NCBI GenBank assembly: GCA_964003875.1
Contig: CAXFLH010000082.1
Location: 1-7,159 of the forward strand
DNA from: UBA8444 sp964003875
GTDB taxonomy: Bacteria; Bacteroidota; Bacteroidia; Flavobacteriales; UBA7312
Direction of reading: 5' to 3'
Length of the DNA: 7,159 nucleotides
Below are positions 1 to 6,492 of this stretch, piece after piece. Position 1 is the stretch's first letter; the number at the start of each line of letters is the position of its first letter. The translations under genes were made by a program, and so were the position numbers. The notes beneath the pieces were generated by a model. That model saw only the letters and a program-made list of their open reading frames with translations, did not search any database and was not told the DNA's origin.

Positions 1-564
1 TTTTTCTCTTGGTTCTATTTCGCCAAAGTTATCGTAAATAGGGTGGGGCGTAAGGACTTTAGGACTGCTTTTGTCAAATACGTTTAGGTCATCCAAAACT
101 TTTTGGGTCATGGCTAAAAAACCGTCTATTTTTTTTATAAAATAACGGGTAAGCATTTTATCTCCTATTCGTAATTCATGAGGAATTATGTTATGAGCAA
201 TACATAATAATTGTGTTTTTTCTGATTTTAGTATTCTTGATAGTGTGCCCAATGATGCCCCCATAAACGGCAACCAAAAGGGGATAATTACCACATCGTA
301 ATTTTCTTTCCTAAGGGATAGTCCTGTTGTAATCCAATTGATAGGATTTACAGAGTTTATTCGTCTTTCTATATTAATGTTTTGAGGTTTTTTATCGTAT
401 GAAAACTGTGTTTTACCAGGAAAAAGGAAATTAGGGTATTGTAGTTTGAAAGTATGTATGCTTAGCTCATGTCCTTCAGCAATAAGCTCTTTGGCTAAGC
501 GTTCGTTGAAAGCTGCAATTCCGCCTCTATAAGGGAATGCTGTACCAAGGATTGCAATCTTCAT
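1..564 (-). CDS. Glycosyltransferase, GT4-type, N-terminal part (3' end beyond window)
   Basis: The reading frame starts with ATG at 564 and stays open for 188 codons to the left edge, so the C-terminal half is missing. The N-terminus reads MKIAILGTAFPYRGG: a beta strand followed by a glycine-rich turn and a helix (AAFNERLAKEL, about residues 17-27). This is the usual acceptor-side Rossmann start of GT-B enzymes of family GT4. A conserved-looking CIAHNIIPHE segment (121-130) and an LAMTQKVLDDL segment (150-160) match the strand-loop patterns of the GT4 N-domain. No signal peptide or membrane helix is seen, so it is probably a cytoplasmic enzyme adding a sugar from a nucleotide donor; donor and acceptor cannot be told because the donor-binding C-domain is absent. 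Only one base separates it from the stop of the upstream transporter gene, so the two are very likely co-transcribed and perhaps translationally coupled. It may belong to the polysaccharide locus begun by wza and wzc, but that role is inferred from position. Confidence 0.85.
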   Translation of the reverse strand, partial: MKIAILGTAFPYRGGIAAFNERLAKELIAEGHELSIHTFKLQYPNFLFPGKTQFSYDKKPQNINIERRINSVNPINWITTGLSLRKENYDVVIIPFWLPFMGASLGTLSRILKSEKTQLLCIAHNIIPHELRIGDKMLTRYFIKKIDGFLAMTQKVLDDLNVFDKSSPKVLTPHPIYDNFGEIEPREK

Positions 565-565
565 A

Positions 566-1990
566 TTAGCTTTTTATTTTTTTTATTTTAAAACCTAAAT
601 ATCCATATAATATTGTCATCAATGGACTAATTATATTAAAAAAACAGAATGGTAAATAGGTCATTGTAGCTACTCCTAAAACTGCAGATTGTGTTGCTCC
701 ACAGGTGTTCCAAGGGACTAGCACAGAAGTTACAGTTCCACTGTCTTCTAAAGTACGACTTAGGTTTTCAGGTGCTAGACCTTTATCTTTGAATGTATCG
801 GCATACATTCTGCCGGGTACTACAATACTTAAATATTGATCGCTTGCTGTGACATTAAAAAATAAACAAGTACAAGCAGTAGTTGCAATGACTGAGCCCG
901 TACTTTCAGCATATTGTATGATGGATTGGCTAATCTTTTTCAGAGCACCACTTGCTTCCATCACACCACCAAAGCACATAGCACAAATTATTAGCCATAT
1001 TGTATTCAACATTCCGTACATGCCACCTGAAGAAAGTAAATCGTTTATCATCTCGTTAGAGGTGTTAATGCTTGTTTCAGAGCCCATGGCATTGATAATG
1101 GACACATAACTGGCTTGAAAGAAATTAGAATCTATGCCTGAAAGTTCTATAATTAGATGAGGTTGAAAAATAATGGCAAAAATCCCGCCTAATAATGTAC
1201 CTGCGAATAATGCTGGTAGTGCGGGTACTTTTTTCATAATTAGTAAAAGTACGATTACAGGAACTAAAAACAACCACGGACTTATGTTGAAACTACTTTC
1301 TATAGCCATTAACAAGTTTGTAATATCATCAGAATTTTGTGTGTTATCCATTGAAAGTCCTATGAATAAAAAAATGAGAATTGATATGACAAAGCTCGGA
1401 ATAGTTGTATACATCATGTATCTGATATGGGTAAATAAGTCTGTTCCTGCCATTGCAGGAGCGAGATTTGTTGTATCAGATAAGGGTGACATTTTATCGC
1501 CAAAATATGCTCCTGATATTATAGCTCCTGCTGTAAGACCGTTTGAAATATCCAAAGCATTACCTATTCCCAATAGAGCAATTCCTACAGTAGCGATAGT
1601 TGACCAAGAACTACCTGAGGCTAATGAAACTATAGCACATATGATGGCTGCAGCTACGAGAAAAATTTTGGGATTTAGTATTTGTAATCCATAATAAATC
1701 ATTGTTGGAACAATACCGCTAATTAACCAAGTTCCTGCTAGTGAACCTATGAGTAAAAGTATGATGATTGCTGGTGTAGTTGAAGCTATACTGTTACTAA
1801 CCCCTTTTAGAATGCTTTTCCAAGAGGTGCCACTTTTTAAACCCATTATGGTAGCAAAAGCGGCAGATAGCAAAAGTGCTAATTGATTTGCACCACCTAA
1901 ACTGTCATCGCCATATAGATAGACATTAAAAGAAAGTAAGGCTATTAAAAAAATAATAGGAAGCAGTGCACCAAAAAAAGATTGATTCAT
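566..1990 (-). CDS. NhaC-superfamily Na+-coupled antiporter/transporter
   Basis: This 474-residue inner-membrane protein has many hydrophobic helices, starting at about residues 6-26, 36-50, 72-95, 109-124 and 131-145. NhaC-family signatures are clear: ASGSSWSTIATVG (124-136), the central GAYFGDKMSPLSDTTNLAP segment (160-178) with acidic D165 and D172, and a C-terminal LEDSGTVTSVLVPWNTCGA segment (414-432). The length is normal for the family, and I see no truncation or frameshift. Known members exchange Na+ for H+, or couple ion flow to organic substrates (MleN malate/lactate exchange; the predicted methionine transporter MetT is also placed in this superfamily). The upstream neighbour is a methionine gamma-lyase-like enzyme, so amino-acid uptake is a reasonable alternative to plain Na+/H+ antiport; the sequence alone does not decide. 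The start is ATG, with no Shine-Dalgarno motif. A 63-base gap upstream holds a possible promoter. The stop lies one base before the glycosyltransferase start. Confidence 0.9.
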   Translation of the reverse strand: MNQSFFGALLPIIFLIALLSFNVYLYGDDSLGGANQLALLLSAAFATIMGLKSGTSWKSILKGVSNSIASTTPAIIILLLIGSLAGTWLISGIVPTMIYYGLQILNPKIFLVAAAIICAIVSLASGSSWSTIATVGIALLGIGNALDISNGLTAGAIISGAYFGDKMSPLSDTTNLAPAMAGTDLFTHIRYMMYTTIPSFVISILIFLFIGLSMDNTQNSDDITNLLMAIESSFNISPWLFLVPVIVLLLIMKKVPALPALFAGTLLGGIFAIIFQPHLIIELSGIDSNFFQASYVSIINAMGSETSINTSNEMINDLLSSGGMYGMLNTIWLIICAMCFGGVMEASGALKKISQSIIQYAESTGSVIATTACTCLFFNVTASDQYLSIVVPGRMYADTFKDKGLAPENLSRTLEDSGTVTSVLVPWNTCGATQSAVLGVATMTYLPFCFFNIISPLMTILYGYLGFKIKKIKS

Positions 1991-2008
1991 AAGGGGAAAT
2001 TATTTCTG

Positions 2009-2038
2009 TAAATATAATAATCCTATTATATGAAACAA
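2009..2038 (-). promoter_or_regulatory. Possible Bacteroidota-type promoter before the NhaC-family gene
   Basis: Read on the minus strand, the gap between the lyase gene and the transporter gene contains TTG (2038-2036), a 19-base spacer, and TATATTTA (2016-2009). This matches the Bacteroidota -33 TTG and -7 TAnnTTTG pattern except for the last base of the -7 box. Transcription would begin just downstream, leaving a short leader before the ATG at 1990. In AT-rich DNA such matches arise easily, so it is only a candidate for an internal promoter that lets the transporter be expressed apart from the upstream genes. Confidence 0.28.
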
Positions 2039-2053
2039 CTATTGTCTCTAGTC

Positions 2054-3259
2054 TTATTTTAAGATATTGGTCTTAATTAAACACTTTTTCATCTTCTGGA
2101 AGGTGCGCTCAATATCATTATCTAAGCCAATAGACATACGAATCATTCCTTCTGATATACCCATTTCGTCTTGTTCTTCTTGTGGTATTTCTGAAGATGT
2201 GCTAGCGCCAGGTGCAGAGAATAGGGTTTTGTAGAAGCCTAAACTTACTGCCAAATAACCTATGTTATTATTTTGCATTTCCTCCATAACTTGATAAGCA
2301 TTTTTCATGCTACTAACGTCTAATACTAGCATACCACCAAAACCAAATTCGGCATTCATACTTTTTTTCATTAACTCATGTTGAGGATGACTTTCAAGAC
2401 CGGGATAGTGAACTTTTAAACCTAGCTCTTTAAATTTATTAGCAAGTAATAGTGCGTTTCTACTGTGTTGTTTTATCCTTATTGGTAGTGTTCGCAAGTT
2501 TTTGAGGATACCATTAGCTCGTATAGCATCCATAGTAGGACCAAAAAGCATTGCTGCGCCTTCATTGACGTCTATGAGGTCTCCTACAAACTCTTTAGTA
2601 GAACAAATAACCCCTCCAACAGTATCACTAGCTCCATTAATGAATTTTGTTAGTGAGTGAATTACAATATCAGCTCCTAACTCAGCAGGAGAAAAAATGA
2701 GGGGAGTAAAGGTATTATCTACTACTAGCTTTAAATTGTTTTCATGAGCTATTTCAGCTAATTTTTTAATGTCAGAAATTTCTAACAAAGGGTTGCTCAT
2801 TGTTTCGCAATATAAAATTTTAGTATCGTCACAAATAGCAGATTTAACAGCGTCTAGATTAGTGGTATCGACAAAAGATGTACTAATATTTAGTCTTGGC
2901 AAAAAGTTCTTCATAAAAGCATAAGTTCCACCATATATAGTTCGACTACTTACAATATGATCACCACTTTTACACAGTTGCATAATGGTACTGCTAATTG
3001 AACCCATTCCTGATGCTGATACATGTGCTGCATCTGTATTTTCCATATTAGCAATGGCTTCAGCAAGATATCCTGTGCTAGGGTTCATGTGTCTTGAATA
3101 CAAATAACAGCCTTCACGTTCTCCTCCGAAAACCATTTCCATAGTTTTTCCTGCCAAATATGTAAAAGTAGAAGAGTCGGCAATAGAAGGATTAACTCCT
3201 CCATATTCACCAAAGTATTGAATGTCTTGAATACTGTCTGCTGGTTTGTGCTTTTTCAT
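2054..3259 (-). CDS. Cys/Met-metabolism PLP enzyme, methionine gamma-lyase-like
   Basis: This 401-residue cytoplasmic enzyme belongs to the Cys/Met metabolism PLP family (cystathionine gamma-synthase, cystathionine lyases, methionine gamma-lyase), whose members are about 380-400 residues long. Visible landmarks are YSRHMNPS (54-61; tyrosine and arginine that contact the PLP phosphate of the neighbouring subunit), the phosphate-cup SGMGS (83-87), the stacking tyrosine Y109 in TIYGG, D181 in VVDNTF (pyridine-nitrogen aspartate), the Schiff-base lysine K205 in HSLTK, and R374 in MIRMSIG (substrate carboxylate). The SLGFYKTLFSAPG segment (339-351) and SGMGSISST resemble methionine gamma-lyases more than cystathionine enzymes. 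Such a lyase would split methionine into methanethiol, 2-oxobutyrate and ammonia. However, the cysteine typical of methionine gamma-lyases in the YGC motif is a glycine (G111), so the exact substrate is open. The ATG start lies 15 bases after the wzc stop, in a CA-rich stretch without a Shine-Dalgarno motif. An NhaC-family transporter follows 63 bases downstream. Confidence 0.85.
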   Translation of the reverse strand: MKKHKPADSIQDIQYFGEYGGVNPSIADSSTFTYLAGKTMEMVFGGEREGCYLYSRHMNPSTGYLAEAIANMENTDAAHVSASGMGSISSTIMQLCKSGDHIVSSRTIYGGTYAFMKNFLPRLNISTSFVDTTNLDAVKSAICDDTKILYCETMSNPLLEISDIKKLAEIAHENNLKLVVDNTFTPLIFSPAELGADIVIHSLTKFINGASDTVGGVICSTKEFVGDLIDVNEGAAMLFGPTMDAIRANGILKNLRTLPIRIKQHSRNALLLANKFKELGLKVHYPGLESHPQHELMKKSMNAEFGFGGMLVLDVSSMKNAYQVMEEMQNNNIGYLAVSLGFYKTLFSAPGASTSSEIPQEEQDEMGISEGMIRMSIGLDNDIERTFQKMKKCLIKTNILK

Positions 3260-3274
3260 GTGATGTGTGTTGTG

Positions 3275-5695
3275 TTAGTTACTTTTTTTCCACCATGGTT
3301 TGTTCTCTGGGCTTTGATCCTCAGCATAATAACCATAACCGTAGGTATTTCCATATCCATAACCGTACCCGTAAGATGATTTGTCGTTGGAGATATCATT
3401 TATTATGATATTCATATTGACTAAATTATTCTTAGTGACTGTTTCGTTAAAGTTATGTAGCATATCTTTTGTTGTGAAATTCTGTCTTACTACATAAATA
3501 TTTACATCAGAATGCTTCATCAAAATAAGTCCATCAGTTACTAATCCAATAGGAGGGGTGTCAATGATAATATGTTGGTATGTTTTCTTTAGATCTTCAA
3601 TTAAGTCTTTCATTTTATCTAAACTTAATAATTCAGACGGATTAGGGGGTATTGGTCCAGATAGAATGATGTCTAGGTTTTCAAATTCTGTTTTTTGAAT
3701 AATTTCATATTTATTGTTTTGATTACTTAGATAAGAGCTTAATCCTTTGTCATTAGAAAGATTAAAGTCATTAAAAATCTTAGGCTTTCGCATATCAGCA
3801 CCTATTAGAATTGTTTTTCCACGAGTAATACTAAAAATTGAAGCCAAATTCATAGCAACAAAAGTTTTTCCTTCACCACCAACACTTGAAGTAATGCAAA
3901 TGACTTTTTCTTTTTTGTCAGACGCTAAATACTGTATATTAGTTCTTATAGATCTAAATGACTCTGCGATACCTGATTTTGGACTATTGATATTAACTAA
4001 GTTATAACCACTTTCGTTATGCATAATTTTACCAATTAGTGGTATGGAGGTTATTTGGTCTATATCTTTTTTATCTATGATTTTGTTGTTAAATAAGAAG
4101 TATAAACTAATGCTCATAGTTGGTAGAAAAATACCAAGTAAAATAGAAAAAATATAGATGAATGTTGTGTTAGGTTTAATTGGCAAGTTAGATTCTAATC
4201 GTGGCATATCAATGACTTTATGGTCAGATATATTACTTGCTTTTGTTATAGATGCTTCAGCTCTTTTCTCTAGTAGATAGTTGTATATGTTTTCGTTGAG
4301 GTTAAATTTTCTCTGAATATTTAAAAGTATTCTTTCATTTTGTGGAAGATTACCAATTAAACTTTCAATTTCAACAATTCTAGAGTTTATATCTCTAAGA
4401 GTAAGATCTGAACTACTGATGATATTTTCAATATTCTCAATTAACTTTTCCTTAGTGCTTTTGATTTGTTTCTTTATTGATATAACAAGCGGATGCTCTT
4501 GTTTAGAATTTACACTAACTAAATCAAGTTGAGAGTATAATTTAGTTAATTCAACAATATGGCTGTTTAGTAGCGGATCATCAATTCCCATAGTTGAAGG
4601 GGCAACAATATTATCAACATTGTTATTTTCAATCAAGTACTCTTCTAGTGAGATATAATATTTGTTGTTTAGCTCCAAAATAGCTTTTTCTTGTTCTAGC
4701 TTTTCTACTTGATAAAAAGCACCGTATTCTTTTTGCGACAGTTCAATCTTTGGATTTCTTTCTTTAAAAGTTTCAAGGCTGCTTTCAACATCGGATAAAG
4801 AGTCTGAAATAGAAGTTAGTTGTTCATTTATAAACTGTATAGTATTGGATGTAATTTGATTTTTCTCATCTAAATCTGTAGCTAAATATAGTTCAGTAAA
4901 CTTATTGAGGAAGTCATTTATTTTTAAAGGATTTGACCCTTCTAAAGAGATTTTTAAGATAGAGGCATCTTTTTCAATTTCAAAAACTTCTAAGCTTTTA
5001 AGATAGTTTTTCGTCAAGTCGTTGTAGCTATTAACTACAAAGAAATAATTTTCCCATCCTTCTTCTTTAAAAAGTGAAAAGTCATTTTTAGAAATGGTAA
5101 AACTGAAGAAATCAGTGCTTATTTTTTCATCAAACTTGTGTGAACCTTCGTAATTAAAATCATACTCTTTATTTGAAATATATGTCTCTGTACTTACATC
5201 AAATAGTTTAACATTATTGAAATTTGCGGTTAAGATGAACTCATCTTCAGATACTAGCTCAATAAAGAACTTTTGATTTATAGATTGAGGTTGATATTCA
5301 TCAATACTAATAACAAATGGTGCTTTTTTATAAATATCATCCGATTTAAAACTACCAGAGTGATAGTAGGAGGTTCTAAAATTTAGTTTTTCTAATGTCT
5401 TTTTAGTCAATGAAAAAGATTCTAAAATACCTATTTCATTTTTGATATTCTTTTGTCCACCGAATAAATCTAAACCTTCAAAAACATCATCTGAGCCTAG
5501 ACTAGCGTTACTTTCCTCTTTAATAAGTATTGTGGTTGAAGATTTGTAGATTTTTGTTGAATACCTATTGTATAAAAATCCAATAATAAGAAACATCACA
5601 ATAGAAAGAAGAATTTGTTTCCAGAAAATAAGGTATCTATCTATGAAAATTTTAAGTTCTATTTTCTCTTCATTATTTGCTTGCGAATGATTCAT
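3275..5695 (-). CDS. wzc: Wzc-like polysaccharide co-polymerase / tyrosine autokinase
   Basis: This is an inner-membrane BY-kinase fused to a chain-length regulator, 806 residues from the ATG at 5695. In order: a short cytoplasmic tail, TM1 (about 27-42), a Wzz-type region, a long periplasmic part with probable coiled coils (about 280-345 and 400-480), a GNVR-type segment (about 449-508) with the proline-rich NLPIKPN stretch, TM2 (about 510-535), then the kinase. The kinase shows the oligomerisation motif ExxRxxR (E578, R581, R584), Walker A VGGEGKT (605-611, K610), Walker A' GADMRKP (632-638) and Walker B IIIDTPP (709-715, D712). Eight tyrosines cluster at 775-790, the usual autophosphorylation tail. 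It should work with the Wza-like protein encoded just upstream to set chain length and drive export of capsule or exopolysaccharide. It is longer than E. coli Wzc (720), mostly in the periplasmic part, as is common in Bacteroidota. In Walker A', the first aspartate of the usual D-x-D is glycine. An in-frame TTG at 5701 would add two residues, but the ATG, 8 bases after the wza stop, is the better start. Confidence 0.93.
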   Translation of the reverse strand: MNHSQANNEEKIELKIFIDRYLIFWKQILLSIVMFLIIGFLYNRYSTKIYKSSTTILIKEESNASLGSDDVFEGLDLFGGQKNIKNEIGILESFSLTKKTLEKLNFRTSYYHSGSFKSDDIYKKAPFVISIDEYQPQSINQKFFIELVSEDEFILTANFNNVKLFDVSTETYISNKEYDFNYEGSHKFDEKISTDFFSFTISKNDFSLFKEEGWENYFFVVNSYNDLTKNYLKSLEVFEIEKDASILKISLEGSNPLKINDFLNKFTELYLATDLDEKNQITSNTIQFINEQLTSISDSLSDVESSLETFKERNPKIELSQKEYGAFYQVEKLEQEKAILELNNKYYISLEEYLIENNNVDNIVAPSTMGIDDPLLNSHIVELTKLYSQLDLVSVNSKQEHPLVISIKKQIKSTKEKLIENIENIISSSDLTLRDINSRIVEIESLIGNLPQNERILLNIQRKFNLNENIYNYLLEKRAEASITKASNISDHKVIDMPRLESNLPIKPNTTFIYIFSILLGIFLPTMSISLYFLFNNKIIDKKDIDQITSIPLIGKIMHNESGYNLVNINSPKSGIAESFRSIRTNIQYLASDKKEKVICITSSVGGEGKTFVAMNLASIFSITRGKTILIGADMRKPKIFNDFNLSNDKGLSSYLSNQNNKYEIIQKTEFENLDIILSGPIPPNPSELLSLDKMKDLIEDLKKTYQHIIIDTPPIGLVTDGLILMKHSDVNIYVVRQNFTTKDMLHNFNETVTKNNLVNMNIIINDISNDKSSYGYGYGYGNTYGYGYYAEDQSPENKPWWKKSN
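3326..3373 (-). repeat. Imperfect TAY-GGN hexanucleotide repeat encoding the Wzc tyrosine tail
   Basis: Within the 3' end of wzc the minus strand runs as alternating TAC/TAT and GGN codons, giving two YG blocks separated by an Asn-Thr pair. It encodes tyrosines 775, 777, 779, 781, 785, 787, 789 and 790. The repeat is degenerate at third codon positions, which suggests selection on the protein rather than recent slippage. A six-base unit would change tail length in frame. Confidence 0.65.
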
Positions 5696-5703
5696 GAACA
5701 ACT

Positions 5704-6459
5704 TTAGTTAGAGTTTAAAATACCAAAAACAATATTTGCAATAAGAGCAATACTAGAGATAGCAGAAATATATATTTGAGCATTTGAGCTTCTCATTCGA
5801 ACATTTCTTAGAGGTTCGACATAAATGACATCATCAGATTTTAACACAAAATTTCGTGAATATAGCGTCTCTATTTTGGTTAAATCTACATATATAATAT
5901 TGTTGTCTCTTATTAGTTTGATTTTTTTTCTATTAGCATAATCTGATAAATCTCCAGATAGTCCTAAAGCCTCCAGTATAGTGATGTTATCTTTGTAAAC
6001 TGTATAAGTTCCAGGACGATTGACTTCTCCTAGTATAGTAATTTCAAAATTGATGTGTTTGACTATTACCGTTGAATTAACTAAAAAATCATCAGCTCTT
6101 GATTGAATTTTTTCTTTAGCTTCTTCAACAGTTAAGTTTTTGAGATAAATTTTCCCTAGAATCGGAATTTCAATATTGCCTTGGCTATCCATTGTAAAAC
6201 CATTAAGAAAAAGGTTTGCTGAGGTAGTTTGGCTATTGTTAGCGTTATTTTCAATATTAAAAATATTAAATGATTCTTCTTGAACTCCTATGATTTTAAC
6301 ATGTAAGATATCTCCTTCTTGAAGTTTATGTTTTGGATAGCTAGCAGTTGTGATTTTTGAATCTTTATCCAAGTCATGGTCAAGTAATACAACTTTGTTC
6401 ATTGAAGAACATGAAACAAGTAACATCGAAATAATTGATATGTATAAAGGAAATTTCAT
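5704..6459 (-). CDS. wza: Wza-like polysaccharide export lipoprotein (Poly_export + SLBB)
   Basis: This is a 251-residue outer-membrane polysaccharide export protein. The N-terminus is a lipoprotein signal: a hydrophobic stretch then LVSC, with lipidation expected at C17. The Poly_export domain begins at HKLQEGDILHVKI (44-56), shows the usual DSQGNIEIPILGKIYLKNLT pattern (91-110) and ends near VIVKHINFE (131-139). An SLBB domain follows, starting ITILGEVNRPGTY (140-152) and reaching about residue 215. A hydrophobic segment at about 228-247 closes the protein, comparable in position to the C-terminal membrane helix of Wza. It is shorter than E. coli Wza (379) and has one clear SLBB domain, which is usual for Bacteroidota. 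An Asn/Ser/Thr-rich insertion (about 70-82) interrupts the Poly_export domain. It should form the channel through which polysaccharide leaves the cell, joined to the Wzc-like kinase encoded 8 bases downstream. The ATG start has no Shine-Dalgarno motif; a possible -7 promoter box lies 26 bases upstream. Confidence 0.93.
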   Translation of the reverse strand: MKFPLYISIISMLLVSCSSMNKVVLLDHDLDKDSKITTASYPKHKLQEGDILHVKIIGVQEESFNIFNIENNANNSQTTSANLFLNGFTMDSQGNIEIPILGKIYLKNLTVEEAKEKIQSRADDFLVNSTVIVKHINFEITILGEVNRPGTYTVYKDNITILEALGLSGDLSDYANRKKIKLIRDNNIIYVDLTKIETLYSRNFVLKSDDVIYVEPLRNVRMRSSNAQIYISAISSIALIANIVFGILNSN

Positions 6460-6484
6460 AATAAATCTTGTAATTTACTTACTA

Positions 6485-6492
6485 CAAAAGTA
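6485..6492 (-). promoter_or_regulatory. Possible -7 box (TAnnTTTG) for the wza-wzc genes
   Basis: On the minus strand the first bases after the maf stop read TACTTTTG, an exact match to the Bacteroidota -7 consensus TAnnTTTG, 25 bases before the wza ATG. The spacing suits a short leader. No good TTG -33 element is seen 17-23 bases further upstream, inside the end of maf, so this may be a weak promoter or a chance match. Confidence 0.33.

Noticed and set aside
849..1694. Plus-strand open frames (849-1109 and 1173-1694) opposite the NhaC-family gene
   Set aside because: They lie wholly antisense to a gene with clear family motifs, and their translations show no recognisable domain; they are shadows of the real reading frame.
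1991..2053. SAM or other riboswitch before the transporter gene, suggested by the methionine link
   Set aside because: The gap is only 63 bases and AT-rich, with no stem-loop set of the kind needed for a riboswitch or expression platform.
3260..3274. TG-rich (CA-rich on the coding strand) stretch between wzc and the lyase gene as a regulatory repeat
   Set aside because: It is only 15 bases and imperfect; it looks like an ordinary short intergenic spacer without a Shine-Dalgarno motif.
3747..4007. Plus-strand open frame opposite the Wzc kinase domain
   Set aside because: It is antisense to the conserved Walker A region and has no recognisable protein features.
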